From assembly GCA_032622095.1 (NCBI GenBank), contig CP136062.1, positions 37,698,918 to 37,762,917 of the forward strand: a stretch of 64,000 bases of DNA. Reading direction: 5' to 3'. The position numbers were made by a program, and so were the translations under genes. Origin of the DNA: Siphonodentalium dalli. Lineage: Eukaryota; Mollusca; Scaphopoda; Gadilida; Siphonodentaliidae. The notes beneath the pieces are model-generated. The model saw only the letters and a program-made list of their open reading frames with translations, was not told where the DNA came from and did no database searches. Positions 33,271-45,625 of this stretch are shown piece after piece (within the stretch, counting starts at the first letter, position 1; every line of letters starts with the position of its first letter).

Positions 33271-33362
33271 TATTTGTTATGTGGTTATCCTAGTATTTGT
33301 TATATGGTTATCCTAGTATTTGTTATGTTGTTATCCTAGTATTTGTTATGTGGTTATCCTAG
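33271..33362. repeat. 23-bp minisatellite, 4 copies
   Basis: Four units of tatttgttatgtggttatcc plus tag, with two substitutions. Confidence 0.92.
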
Positions 33363-33788
33363 TATTTGAAAATGGGTCTGCAGATATATATACAGGAATT
33401 AATGTAACTGTGACACTACCACTTGGTTTCATAAGAAAGTATGTCGAATGTTTAAAGTGTAATGTCAGAAACTTTTTATTTTGAGGAAGACTGAGCGTGG
33501 TGATGTTCAATTGTTTCAGTCAAGATCTTAAAAAAAATGACCTTGTGTTTACATTCCTATAACCCTGCACTCAATACCATTGAATAACGTGTATGCATTT
33601 GTAATATGATATGCTGATTGATAATAAAAAGTGAATAAGTTCCTTTAATAATTTATTTATTAATTTATTTACCGTATCCCTAAAATGCGAGGGGGTTTAC
33701 GTTGAAATACCCTAGCATTATATGGTAGCTATTGTATATTGTATGTCGGGAGGAATATCCCTGAAAATATTACTGGATGAGCCATTCC

Positions 33789-34267
33789 TCAAAGATGGAT
33801 TATCTCATCCAAAAAAAGTGTTATATCCATGTAGAAGCCGGGGTATAAATGAATAGATATGAATCGAGGAATGAATGTCAGGAAACGCTTTTATCAATTA
33901 ATATTACTTTTATCGAGAATAGTTTTTGCATGATAATTTCATATGTAACGACCAATAGTGGTTAATACTGTTTACAGTCTTACATAGACCATTAATATTA
34001 GTGTGCGATTTTGTCATAAATAAATGCTAAATACATGTATATTAATTATCGCTTATATTAACTATGACATATACACCGGAATGGTCTGTTCTAAGAACAT
34101 TAAAAAAAATTGTCCCAATTTATTAGTGTATGAGAAAATATTCAAAATAAAATCAATATTAGTTGATAGAAGCGTTTCCAGACATGAATCTTCATATTTG
34201 TCCTAGGGACCCTGAGAAATATATAGAAAACTGATTACTAGCATAGTAAGAGATAATCCATCTTTAA
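33789..34267. mobile_element. TTAA element family D, copy 2
   Basis: Left end caaagatggattatctc, right end agagataatccatctTTAA, with the inner inverted pair around ttaatatta.ttttat.g and aaaataaaatcaatatta. It lacks the 50-bp amplification and the nested family A element found in copy 1. Confidence 0.75.
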
Positions 34268-35285
34268 GAAATGTACAGGGTGGGGGGAGGTGATAAAATA
34301 CCATGGTAAACATACTGCATGGTAAAGATGCATGTTCTGTGCACGGTTCCGTTCATATTCTGGCACCATGTGGTTTTCTATGACGAAATGAATGCCCACA
34401 ACAACATACCGTGCAAACTTGCCAGCGTATGAACGTAGCCTTATTGCAACATTTCAATGGAATAACAAGGCGATTACGCAACTTACGCGCAAAATGTCAC
34501 TATATGTGTATAATTCAGTTTAAGGGTCGGGAAAGCCAAATAAATATATGCCGGTAGATTGGGTAGTCAGAAAGTTAGGATAACAACGTCACTCAGTAAT
34601 CAATATGGGAGTAATCACTAAAATGATATGCAGTGGGAGTAACCAAATACATTTTATAGGCGTGAATTAACATTGAATGTGTGGCTACTGCATGGTACAT
34701 GGAAATAAAATGTTACTTGTTATCGGCACGTACTTCTAGGAATGGTGGTAATAGGAGGGGTTTAAAACATGATGTGCTAAATCAATCCTGACACAAATTC
34801 ACCATTGTTAAATTTGTTGTAATGTTCAGTTACTCTACCTTTAAAGCAACTAGTACCATTGAGGCCTCAAATAAAACTAAGTTATCGCATTGACAATACA
34901 AATAGAAAGATAGATATTTGATATATACCCAACTGACAGGCAATTATTTTAAGCTTGGTCATTTATAAACGGACAATCCGTTCCAAGATTTACCATTTAT
35001 AAGTGAGCAATCCCGTAACGCTGGCATGCGAGGTCTGATTGTCCACTTAGAAAGACCTATTAAAGGGATACTGTACCCAAATGTTGTTGTTGGTTTCTTT
35101 AGTCTCTGAGTTGTAGTATAGGGTAACCAGATTTCCATTATTTTAAAGTCTGTTGAGTACGAAGTAATGTTACGGATGGCAGATTATCCGGAATGCGAAA
35201 ATACCAGTTGTCGTTGTCGAGTAATAGTTGGACAGTTTTCAAGCAAATGTATCAAATAAATGTTATATTATATCACTGAAAAACT
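34268..35285. other. Intergenic with a foldback E fragment
   Basis: About 34318-34420 (gtaaagatgcatgtt...cataccgtgcaaacttgccagcgtatgaacg) matches the right half of element E at 59620-59731. The rest is unremarkable. Confidence 0.55.
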
Positions 35286-35640
35286 TTACCGTGTCAAATG
35301 ACACGATAAGTTGTCCATAGAAAGCGCGTCGAATGACACAGTAAACGTGTCATGCGACACAGCTAACGTGTCGCCCAATCGTGTCAGGTGACACACAAAA
35401 CGCGTCACAGAGTTTGTCCATAGAAAGCGCGTCAGGCGTGTAAAACGACACGTTTGGGCGACACGGGTCCATGTCTTGCGACACAGCAAATGTGTCATGC
35501 GACACAGCTAACGTGTCGCCCAATCGTGTCAGGTGACACACTAAACGCGTCACAGAGTTTGTCCATAGAAAGCGCGTCAGGCGTGTAAAACGACACGTTT
35601 GGGGGCGACACAGGTCCATGTCATCTGACACATTTGGTGT
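35286..35640. repeat. 145-bp tandem repeat packed with GTGTC-N4-GACAC palindromes
   Basis: Two copies offset by 145 bp (acagctaacgtgtcgcccaa at 35359 and 35504). Throughout, gtgtcatgcgacac, gtgtcaggtgacac and gtgtcaaatgacac recur along with aacgcgtcacagagtttgtc. ORFs here are shadows of the repeat. Confidence 0.85.
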
Positions 35641-35659
35641 GTCGAAGAATGGATGGGGA

Positions 35660-35701
35660 ACCCAGCTGGGTGGTGGTGGGGGTGGCGGGGGGGGGGGGGG
35701 T
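35660..35701 (+). other. G-rich tract with quadruplex potential
   Basis: Ggg-tggtggtgggggtggc followed by an uninterrupted run of about 16 G directly after the 145-bp repeat. Four or more G runs within 35 bases. Confidence 0.7.
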
Positions 35702-37470
35702 AATTGGCTGGGTACCCAGAATGTTCCATCAATGGTTTTCAGTACAATGCGATAAGTTTCTATCTAAATTATTTTATTCAGAATAAGAATTCAACTTTAA
35801 ACATAACAACATGGTATATATAGGCACTGCGATTTATATACATGTAGATAAATAGAGTATTCACTTGATTGAAGTGGTGTAGTAAAATAATTCATTGCGC
35901 TCAAGTTTTTTACCACATAATTCATTTGAGGCAAGGACTATTTTGTAAAACACTTAAGTGCAATGTATTATTTCACGCCACTAGTTTAATCATGTGATTA
36001 TTCTGTTTATTATATTCCACTATAAACCTCTGCCAGAAATCTAAACAATACCGCCACTCTACCAATGACAGATAAATTCTGATAGCGCAAGTGTCATAAT
36101 TCACAATGAAATTATCGTTTATAAAATTATCGTTTATAATCACAAGAGAAATTATATAAACATTAATACAAAAGTGTAACCAGTAACTACTCGTCAGTGA
36201 GTATTCAGTTATCAAAGGGTTAAGGTATTTTTAGTTCGACTGAACGGGGAATACATTTCTTTTAAATTATCTAAATGATGTTGACTAACAAATATGAACT
36301 GGAAGATTTGCCATACTTAACATTTCAAGTGGCATAGCCAAGACAATTTAATCGGAGAGAATTTAAAAGAGACAGTTCAGAAAATATTCGGCTAGATGGC
36401 CTATAATGAATAGCACAGATGAAAACGCATACAAAGGAAAGTACAGCTGTAGCACTGTGTAGTGGAATTGCTTAAAATGTGCCAAAAACAAAATAAATAG
36501 TAATCATCTTAAGAGTTTTACCAGCTTTATCAGGTGAGATTCACATTACTCAAGTTTAATTCCATTTGGATGTCAATTTCAGATGAGAAAGGAAATTCAG
36601 CAGTAACAACCAACTATTTACATGGACCATGTGGTTAAAAAAACTACCAATTTGAATGTTGACAAAAGTTCTAAATCATATTTTGAAATCTAGCGATCAT
36701 GGGGTGTGTACCATCACAAAAAGTGAGAAAAAAATACTGTGCACCAAATATAACGTCATATGCATCCCTCAAGGGATTATGCACTTGCAGACGTATCAAA
36801 CATTATTGTATCCTCTCAATCATTTTAACCATTTCATGTTGGGAGCTGTGCTCGTGCAGCATTAAACACCCTGTGCCAGTGCATTCTCTTATACATGCGA
36901 GTCTCCCATGCAGACATCACAGATGAAACAGCCTCAAGCATTCTACATGAATTACCATCCTTCAGTTGTGTAGGAGTGATCATATAATAAGTGCAACAAA
37001 TAGCCTCAGTCAGTTTGCTGAATTTATTGCAAATGAAGAAATGGGAAACGATTAACTACTCATCAATGAGTACCGATATTCAGTTATTAAAGGCTTAAGG
37101 GATTTTTAGTATCGCTAAAATGGGAATACATCTACCGGTCTGAGCGTGATAGATTAAATAATCTTGGCTTTGAATGGCTATTAAAGTGGGGTGCATCTTC
37201 TATGGTAGCCTATATTGGTTACGGAACATCATTCAGAGAATATAAATTTTCCATTTGAATCAGATAATCCATAGCAGTGACAAAACAGTATAGTACCGGT
37301 ACATGTACATGTATGCTCAATTCACCATGCGGACAGTCATTGTTTCCTGCCTCTCGCTATATCGTCCATGTCATCTTTTGGATCGTTCTTCTGAATACTC
37401 TGGGTAATGTTCATCAGTGCACGAATAGCATCACAGTACTGTGTTTGTTGGTGTGCTGAAAAGGAGACCA
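35702..37470. other. Intergenic, sparse repeats
   Basis: A direct repeat of about 75 bp (taactactc.tca.tgagta...ttcagttat.aaagg) occurs at 36184-36260 and 37051-37130. One half of the 67-bp palindrome family (cctgtgccagtgcattctct) lies at 36868-36906. No genes recognised. Confidence 0.55.
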
Positions 37471-37695
37471 TTTAAAGACATATTATGAACTTGCTCAGGA
37501 ACCTGCAACTAATAGGTTAGTACTCGCTATGCCGAATGTGGGAATGTAGCATTCTACTAACATCGCCGAAAATCTCAAAGAAATGAACCATAATACCACA
37601 TACATCTCTGTATCACCGTCTGAACTACGCTTCATTGTAAATTTTAACATCTCAGTTCGGGACGCAACAATCTGTAACAAACTAACGCAAATGAT
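37471..37695 (+). mobile_element. TTAA element family A, partial copy
   Basis: Begins TTAAagacatattatgaact and follows family A to about aaatgattttggga, where it stops. The right end is missing. Confidence 0.65.
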
Positions 37696-38804
37696 TTTGG
37701 GACCTGTAACATGTATGGGCGTCCAAACTCCAGGTGCCCAAAAAAACAGTTGGAAATAAAAACAAATACTCAAATAATTTGTTTTTTTTTACCATTACTA
37801 CTTAAAAACAAACACAACTGATACTAAATCATCAAATAAAGCAATAAATTGTCATTGTATGGCATTACAGGTACATAATTCCAGGGGGAGGTCACCCCTC
37901 TCATACCTTCCCCCAACTTAGGGCTGTGGCCTTCGGATATAACTTTGGCATATAAAACAGGTGTCCCCAAATAATTATTGGAAACTACACTGCTCACATT
38001 CAATTATGCGATTTAATAGCTTGTGAAGTTATGTCATGTGAATAAATCATAAAATATCATTTACATCTAAATAGTTTATATATCTTCCCAATAAACATAC
38101 GATCATGTGAGATTTGTGATAGTAAACTCAGAAATTTGTGCCCCCAGCCATTTTCCCCCGTCTGTCATACCACAGGACATATTCCATATGTATACAAGTA
38201 CGAAGATGTTTATTTCTCAATTTTGTTGGGACAGTACTAAGAAATTTAAATAGTTGACAACTTTATTTGATTTCTAGCGAGAACACACACTCGGACCGAT
38301 CTAACACAACTGAGGAAGTGATCAAACCCGACATCGCTAGAACACGTGCTTTGGAGTCCGCTGGTTACGTTGCTACGGTTAGGTTAAGAAAAATGACCGC
38401 CGATAATTTAATCATGTTATATTTCGAACTTTCGGCCGAGTCTTGAACAGCGGTCATTTAACTTCAACGGGAGTGTTTCCGTATACAGCAATTCATTTTT
38501 ATCTAATATATTTTCCATGTTTTAAAGTTATTGCGGTTGATAGCATAGTAACTTAGGTAGAAAATGGATGCAAACGATTAGCAAATCTACTCTCTGTTTC
38601 TTCTATTGGCCGATACAACAAAAGTACCGTAGGTCCACTAGTGTTTCCACGACATTGAAAAACATTGACTGCATTTTCCCCTCCGTGGATACAGGACCCG
38701 TTCCCCAAAACCTAGCGGAAAGCATGCACTGTAGCTCAACTTGGAAAGGGAACAATTTCATGTGTTACAGTCAATGGAGTGATTAGGAATGTGGAAAGTT
38801 GAAA
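37696..38804. other. Intergenic, nothing recognised
   Basis: No exon, element end or tandem repeat was identified. Confidence 0.45.
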
Positions 38805-39640
38805 GGCTTAGTTATGCAAAGAGTAAAATCCATGATGGCCGCTGGCAGCCATTTTTTTTATGATGACCCCAAAAAGACTCGTTCCCATTTACTGTCATTG
38901 TTAACATCCATCACAAATTTCATGATCTGACAAAAGATACGACCTGTAGCCTAAGTGAAAGGATTTAGTCATGTAAAGAGTAAAATAGAAGATCGCTGCT
39001 GGCGGCCATGTTTTTTGGCCATATACATGTAATTGTTAACATCCATAACAAATCTCATTACAATCGGACCAAAGATACGACTTGTAGCCCGTGCCAAATG
39101 ATTTAGTCATGTAAAGAGTAAAATCAAAGATGGCTGCTGGCGGCCATGTCTTTTGGTCGAATGGCTCCAAAAGGACTCGTTCCCATCTCCATGTCATTGT
39201 TAACAGCCATTACAAATCTCATAATGATCTGATAAAAGCTACGACCTGTAGCCAGCGCCAAAGGATTTAGTCATGCAAAGAGTAAAATCCAAGATGGCTG
39301 CTGGCCAATGTTTTTTGGCCGAATGACTCCAAAATGACTCGTTCCCATCTACATGTCAATATTAACATCCATGACAAATTTCATGATGATCAGACAAACA
39401 GCGCGCCAATGGATTTAATTATGAAATCCAAGATAGGCCGAATGACCCCAACATGACTCGTTCCCATCTACATGTCAATGTCAACATTCATCACAAATTT
39501 CATGAAGATCAGACCAAAGGTACGAACTGTAGCCCGCGCCAAAGGAAATTGTTGATGGACACACAGACACACGCACGACACCCCATGGCAATAGCTCAGA
39601 CTTACAAAGTACAATGTAAGTTGAGCTAATGAAAGCTAAA
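38805..39640 (+). repeat. Five to six degenerate tandem units of about 150 bp with a hairpin tail
   Basis: Each unit holds ggatttagtcatg.aaagagtaaaatc, aagatggctgctggcggcca, gactcgttcccatctacatg, gttaacatccat.acaaattt and cgacctgtagcc. It ends in acacacagacacacgcacga then agctcagacttac...gtaagttgagct, a stem-loop. The layout (a tandem body and a stem-loop tail) resembles tRNA-less SINE-like repeats common in molluscs. That comparison is from memory and unverified. Confidence 0.65.
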
Positions 39641-41329
39641 ATCGCATTTGTGTTTATTAAATTTTTGTTTATATTGAGAAGGGAGTGCCCATTTTGTGCA
39701 GCCTTATTCGTGTTCTTAGTCTCATTTTTTTTACAATTGGAAGCTCACACGATATGCACGATTAACATACCGGTACTTATTTAAAAACTTTTAGCTAGTA
39801 TAAATCAACCATACGGTAGGGGCCTCTGTGCATATCAACAAACCACTGATATTTCTCCAATTTTAAGCATAAAACAGGTTATATGTTTGGTTAATACGAG
39901 TGTGTATATTGCCACATGCTAAATTTTACATGATATTTATCAGCGAAAGAAATGGGTTGAAATTTTGAAAAAAATTGTGGTCACAGGATGCCAAAATCTC
40001 GACATGATATTCATGCATTTCTTCTGTACATCTTCTCTGAGACTATCGTCCGCAGTTGTTGATGGCCTAAAAACTTGATATAGTAAATTATTATGTTTGA
40101 AAATTGAATAATCAAATAATGTTGAGTGCTATTGGGATACTTTGACTCAAAATTTATGTTTGAGACCCGAATTTGGCCGAATCGGATAGCTGATCTTAAC
40201 TACCGGCACATTGTCATTGATATTGTATTATCAACTGAAAAATGGTATTTTGAATAAGAAATACTCACTATATATAACTGCACATGTATTTATACATGTA
40301 CCGGATGAATAGCTCCCACAATCTGAAGTCTGTCTTGGAGTCAGGAGCTCTTTAATTTCAACTTTTCTTCAGCTGTCAGAAGAATTTTCTCAACTGGAAC
40401 TCGTTTCTTTGACCGCCAACATACAATGTATATCTGCTACATTTACCAAAGGTGTTGCTACCTGTGAAAAAAATTGAACGTGATTGATTGGTGGTCATGA
40501 AAGTTATACTGTGTGACTCAAATTAGGCCTCTACCAAATTCGAGTCGGATCGGTAGAGCAGTTTTCGAGTCAATAACACACAATTGTCACACATACATGT
40601 ACATATACTAGGGCTGCAATTATACACTTTGTCACGATATGATACACATCACGATGTATCCATGACCAACGTCAACGATATTATACATGCATTATCATGA
40701 TATGTAAAAACCATGTTTTGCGAGGATTTTCTACCTAAATTGCTAAAAAAAACATAGTAAATACCGGTATGGGTTAATTTTGCTTTCAATATGCTAAAAT
40801 TATGATATTTGTGTATCGAGATAGACTTCGCACAATACACCTAATAGGTACATTTTATATAGTAAACATGGGTTATTTTTGCTTTCAATGAGCTAAAATT
40901 GTGATATTTGTGTATCGTGATACACTTCACACAATACATGTAATAGGTACATTTTGTATCTTGTGAAAGTGTAAAGGCAATACATTGAAATCAAGATGAA
41001 TCGTTGCTGCTCTAAATTACATACAGAAGTTCCAAAGGAAAACTAATGTGGTATGGTAGTATGGTACATTTTGTACTTCGTTTAATCGACAAAACCATGG
41101 TATGCAAACCAACAAACAAGTTTCTCTCCGTGCGCTGAGCGGGGTCGTTGTTAACTAGAGGTGGTGACAAAATGGCACTAAGGATACCCCCCCCCCCCCC
41201 GCTGTTCTCAAAACACTAAAATGTTAAACTTGTCAATACACATATAGTTAAAATAATAATTTCCATTGCCGGTGTACATGTACAACCCTAAATCCTAACA
41301 CTAATCCTAAACCTAATCGGGTCATACCG
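39641..41329. other. Intergenic with small duplications
   Basis: 40480-40610 carries ttcgagtcggatcggtagag...acacacaattgtcacacata, the tail type also seen at 54690-54790. A segment of about 105 bp (gggtta.ttttgctttcaat...taataggtacattttg) is duplicated at 40757-40862 and 40863-40965. A run of 14 C lies at 41187-41200. Confidence 0.55.
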
Positions 41330-41452
41330 GTATATTTCATCTGATATTGCGAGAATCCAAACATACTTTTTTAGCGAGAATCCATGGTAATTTGCGAGAA
41401 TATTTACGAGAATCTAGATTTGGATTCTCGCCGATATATAAGCCCTGCTAAT
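41330..41452. mobile_element. Small CAGGGC-type element H, copy 1
   Basis: Ggtatatttcatctgatattgcgagaatccaa ... tggattctcgccgatatata then agccctg, with repeated gcgagaatcc motifs inside. The better-preserved copy at 45504-45625 shows the full inverted ends. Confidence 0.6.
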
Positions 41453-41454
41453 GA

Positions 41455-41900
41455 AGGAAAAATGTAGGAATAAAAACTGGGACAAATTTATGCATGTTGC
41501 AAAAATGTTGTTAAGTTGAAAAGGGGAAATAACTCAAAAGTTGTACAGATGTCATAATCGCAGGTGCACAGATTCCCTTGGTACTAAATATTTGTGCCAA
41601 GTTTCAGAAACATTGACCTAAAAATGTCGGAATAAAAGCTCAGACAAAAATATGCATGTTGCAAAAAAGTTTCTATGTTAAAAAAGGGAAATAACTCCAC
41701 CAAAAAAAGTCTGACAGACATCATAATCGCAGGTGCACAGGTTCCCATGGTACTAAATATCTGTGTCAAAATTTTCTAAGTAAAAAAATGGGGATAACTC
41801 CTCCAAAAAAGTCTGACAGATGCCATAATCGCAGGTGCACAGATTCCCAAGGTGGTTGATAACTACATGTATGCCAAATTACATGGAAGACAATTGATAA
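41455..41900 (+). repeat. Degenerate tandem repeat G, about 2.7 copies of 170 bp
   Basis: Marker strings gggaaataactc, cataatcgcaggtgcacag, ttccc..ggtactaaatat and gtgccaagtttcagaaa recur at about 41525, 41690 and 41790. A reverse-complement fragment is at 9900-10078. Confidence 0.75.
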
Positions 41901-41997
41901 AACGACTGAGAAATTTGTGTCCATGGACAGATTCCAGCTGATTCCAGTATACCCCCACAACTTCATTGCAGGAGGGATACAATTAATAGATTGGACT

Positions 41998-42491
41998 TTG
42001 AAGGCACGGACAGTGTTCATTGCAGAGATATTCATATTTGTTCAAATCGCCATCAACGGAAGGAATATTAAAATATATATTGTTTTGTTCATATGCCAAA
42101 CATAATCAGCGTATAAATACCGGTAGTATATTGTCATCAAGATGTACGATGCTGTATGTAAACAATAACCTTCTCGTGTTACAGAAGTTTTGCTTCTGTT
42201 TACATAACACAGTGCAATTCTATTGGTTAATCACACACAAATTATATAAACACTCTTTATTGTTTCCATATCTGGAAAACAGTAACAAATAACGCTCTTT
42301 ATGTTTACTACATGTATATCCGGATCTAAACAAAAGTCAGGTTCTTTTTTTGCTTTTGTTGACAATAACATACTGTTTATGCCATATTTCTGATTGGTAT
42401 AAGAACAAACTCTGTCTATATTTTTTTGACAGAGCTGAATATTTTAACAGCATACCCCAGTACTCACCGCCAACACTGCACATATCTTTAA
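41998..42491 (+). mobile_element. Element family I, copy at 42 kb
   Basis: Starts aggcacggacagtgttcatt and ends ...caccgccaacactgcacata then TTAA at 42488. Internal blocks (tggttaatcacacacaaatt...aaacactctttattgtttcc) match 21615-22079. Its left TTAA has mutated to TTGA. Confidence 0.7.
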
Positions 42492-42761
42492 AGGTACTCA
42501 ATCCGATCAGAGGGTCCTATATTACTCGTTCTTTGGCTTTGGGGGTAAAAAATATTTGATTCGAGTCGAGGAACCCACTCATCAGAGCTCAGAGTGATTA
42601 GATATCGATTTTTGAAATTAATTAATTTTCGGAGATCTTTCTCAAAAGAAACAAGATCACGTGATCAAAACGGACAAATTGCGGATGTAAGATGGATAAC
42701 ACTAAAATCAAGTGGTTATTATTGTTGATATGTTTGATATGATCGGATTGAGTACCTTTAA
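42488..42761. mobile_element. TTAA element family J (274 bp)
   Basis: TTAAaggtactcaatccgatc at the left and gatcggattgagtaccTTTAA at the right form an inverted pair of about 20 bp. It shares its left TTAA with element I. Related longer copies occur in both arms of the large palindrome and at 48990-49365. Confidence 0.8.
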
Positions 42762-43428
42762 TATAACAAGACGAACCTTGAATGTGGAACTATGTAAGAG
42801 TGAATATTAATGTTCTAAATCCCATGTTTCACCTTTAGTGGTAACGGAGTCGTACTTTATTAACACGCAAGTAGTGTAATTAAGTACGGGTAATTAGAAG
42901 TAACAAATCGTTTAGTTTCTATCGTATCGGCTAAAAGGGGTGAGCAGATTGCTGATGATGAATGCTCTCGTTAGCTGCCAATATAATGTGCATATTTGCC
43001 CCGTTACGTTTATACACTGTAGCATTGGCGGGCCAGAGTGTGTTGACATGTTAAGTGTTTGGTTCATTAATAACAGATCAGCAGGGATTTGTCGTGATAA
43101 CGTATACGTGGAAATATGCTACCTAAACGGTTAAATGAACGGTTGATATAGTACACCACCGTGTATACTCGGTTTAAATAGGTATATTATATAGGGACGT
43201 GTGCTCAATTTTGGTGCGGACCGATGATAAAAACAAATCAGAGGTAAATGTCGGCGGGCGGGAGGGCCATTTTTTCAATAATTTTTAAAGAAATTGAACA
43301 GTTGCAGCAGCAGCAAAAAAAAGGGTGTTCAATTGGCAAATGATGAGGGGCGGCGTGACGTGTAACTAGGATTGAAATTAGATATGCAATTTGGAGATTA
43401 TTGGATGAGGGATGTTATATTAATTATA
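42762..43428. other. Intergenic, nothing recognised
   Basis: The short open frame at 42940-43134 has four cysteines late in its length but no domain pattern I recognise. Confidence 0.4.
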
Positions 43429-43926
43429 TTAAAGGGACGAGGGGGCTTAGTTGTCGAAAATATTCATATTTGTTCCAAACACCGTAAACAGAAAAATATT
43501 AAAACGCATACATTTTGGTTCAAATATACGATCACTATCGCGTAAACATCATGCTCACATAAAGACCTACTAAATTTTACCTAAACAAGAGTCTGATTGT
43601 GTTATAGAAGGCAGCACAATGCTACTGGCTAATCACACACAAATGGTATAAACGCTCTTTATTATTTCCAAATAAGGAATTGAGCAACAAAGAACGCTCT
43701 TTATGTTTACCATCATAATATAAAGAAACACCAAGAAAGTAACTTTTTATGCTTTGTTTACATAACAATCGTCAAATATACGACAATAACATACTGTTTA
43801 TGAGATATTTCTCATTTGTATATTAACAAAGTATGTCTATATTTGAATATTATTTTCGTTTGTAGCTGTTTTTGGCAGGTGGAAATATGTTCACAGGATA
43901 CCCACCAAGGCCTTCCGTACCTTTAA
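43429..43926 (+). mobile_element. TTAA element family I, copy at 43.4 kb
   Basis: TTAA at 43429 and 43923. It shares atattcatatttgttc, taatcacacacaaatggtat and aaacgctctttattatttcc with the other I copies, and a degraded right end (cccaccaaggccttccgtac). Confidence 0.7.
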
Positions 43927-44250
43927 CGTATACTGCAACTTTTTTTCTTGTCAATAGCAGAATACATAATGCTATTAAGAAGTGACACAAAACACAGAAC
44001 ATTTTTTTTAATTATAAGTATTGAGCAGTGAGCAATATTTGAGTCGAGGAAACCAGTAACGAAAGGCAATATTAACATGATTTCTGTCAGCGAATAATTG
44101 TTTACGTTCCAATGAATATTAAAATGTACTGAAAACAAACTGCTAATGGGTGCCAGACTTTCATAAACACAAATTATGTATTAATGGTGTAACGACATAT
44201 TTCGTTCTTAATTGTCTAAAAAAATAGGGGATGGGGATGTTTGGATCTCT

Positions 44251-44487
44251 AGTTTAACGACATTTTTCGGTCTTTGTAGTTTAACGACATTTTTCGGTCT
44301 TTAATAGTTTAATGACATTTTTCGGTCTTTATAATATCTCAAGATATAGGGGGTATTTGGATCTCTAGTTTAACGACATTTTTCGGTCTTTATAGTTTAA
44401 CGACATTCTCGGTCTTTAATATTTCAAGATATAGGGACTTTTAGTGGGTATTTGGATCTCTAGTTTAACGACATTTTTCGGTCTTTG
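44251..44487. repeat. Irregular 24-27-bp repeat, about 6 copies
   Basis: Agtttaacgacatttttcgg plus tcttt recurs, interspersed with a longer spacer (tatctcaagatatagggggt...atttggatctct) used two or three times. Confidence 0.85.
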
Positions 44488-44591
44488 ATAGCAAAATGGA
44501 AGAAGTACATCTTTGGAAAGATGTGGTGGCCCTAAAAAGGAAAGTTGTTTGGTGATCTTGAAATGCAGTTTTTCTGAACAGTCTTCCTTGA

Positions 44592-44991
44592 TTAAAGTGA
44601 TGTGAAACACTCCGGCAGACAACGGGCAGAGTGATCAAATAGAAATTAAGAATAATCTTTCTCAAAGTAGTTATTTGTTACGAATATTAATCTAAATGGA
44701 TGATACACAACGTCATTCTTATATATTAGTTAAATGCAATGACTCTCGATGGCGAAATAATTTTTGTTTAATTATAGCCGATAGTTGCGCCCCGAATCGA
44801 GATGTAAATATTTACAATTTGGAGTAGTTCAGACGATGTTCTCTATGAAGTGGTGTGGTAGATTTTTTTGGAAATTTTCAGTGATGTTAGTAGAATGATA
44901 ACATTCCCCAGGTTGGCAAAGTGCCTGAGCACTAACTTATCAATTTCTGGCACCCGAAAAAGTCCATAACAAGTCCATAATATGTCTTTAA
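44592..44991 (-). mobile_element. TTAA element family A, inverted copy
   Basis: TTAAagtgatgtgaaacactc ... ccataatatgtcTTTAA, the reverse complement layout of 7596-7971. Confidence 0.75.
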
Positions 44992-45076
44992 GCATATATA
45001 TAAATCTCCGAAAACCAAAATTCTAAAGCATTAAACGATTTCTTGAAATGCAGTTTTTCTGAACAGTCTTCCTTCA

Positions 45077-45442
45077 TTAAAGTGATATGAAACACTCCGG
45101 CAGACACCGGGCAGAGTGATCAAATAGAAATTAAGAATAATCTTTCTCAAAGTAGTTATTCGTTACGAATATTAATTCAAATGGATGATACACAACGTCA
45201 TTCTTATATATTAGTTAAATGCAATGACTCTCGATGGCGAAATCATTTTTGTTTAATTATAGCCGATAGTTGCGCCCCGAATCGAGATGTTCTCTATGAA
45301 GTGGTGTGGTAGATTTTTTTGGAAATTTTCAGTGATGTTAGTAGAATGATAACATTCCCCAGGTTGGCAAAGTGCCTGAGCACTAACTTATCAATTTCTC
45401 GCACCCGAAAAAGTCCATAACAAGTCCATAATATGTCTTTAA
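45077..45442 (-). mobile_element. TTAA element family A, inverted copy (duplicate)
   Basis: Same as 44592-44991, carried in the second half of the tandem duplication, with the internal deletion of about 34 bp. Confidence 0.75.
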
Positions 45443-45503
45443 GCATATATATAAATATCCGAAAACAAAAATTCTAAAGCATTAAATGATTTGCTATATT
45501 TCC

Positions 45504-45625
45504 AGGGCATATATTTCATCTGATTTTGCGAGAATCCATATATACTTTTTCACGAGAATCCAGGGTAATTTGAAAGAATATTTACGAGAATCTAGATTTG
45601 GATTCTCGCCGAAATATAAGCCCTG
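45504..45625. mobile_element. Small CAGGGC-type element H, copy 2
   Basis: CAGGGCatatatttc...gcgagaatcca and its inverse tggattctcgccgaaatata then aGCCCTG. The CAGGG ends are reminiscent of hAT-type termini. An atttc on both sides could be a short target duplication. No ORF. Confidence 0.65.

Larger units (their letters stand above)
44556..45492. repeat. Direct tandem duplication, 485-bp offset
   Basis: Tcttgaaatgcagtttttct begins copies at 44556 and 45041. Both end ...ttctaaagcattaaa.gattt. The second copy lacks about 34 bases (the gtaaatatttacaatttgg... stretch), a deletion between matching gatgt ends. Each copy carries an inverted family A element. Confidence 0.9.

Noticed and set aside
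42940-43134. Cysteine-containing 64-aa ORF
   Set aside because: Cysteine spacing fits neither TSR nor CTLD, and no splice borders were found.
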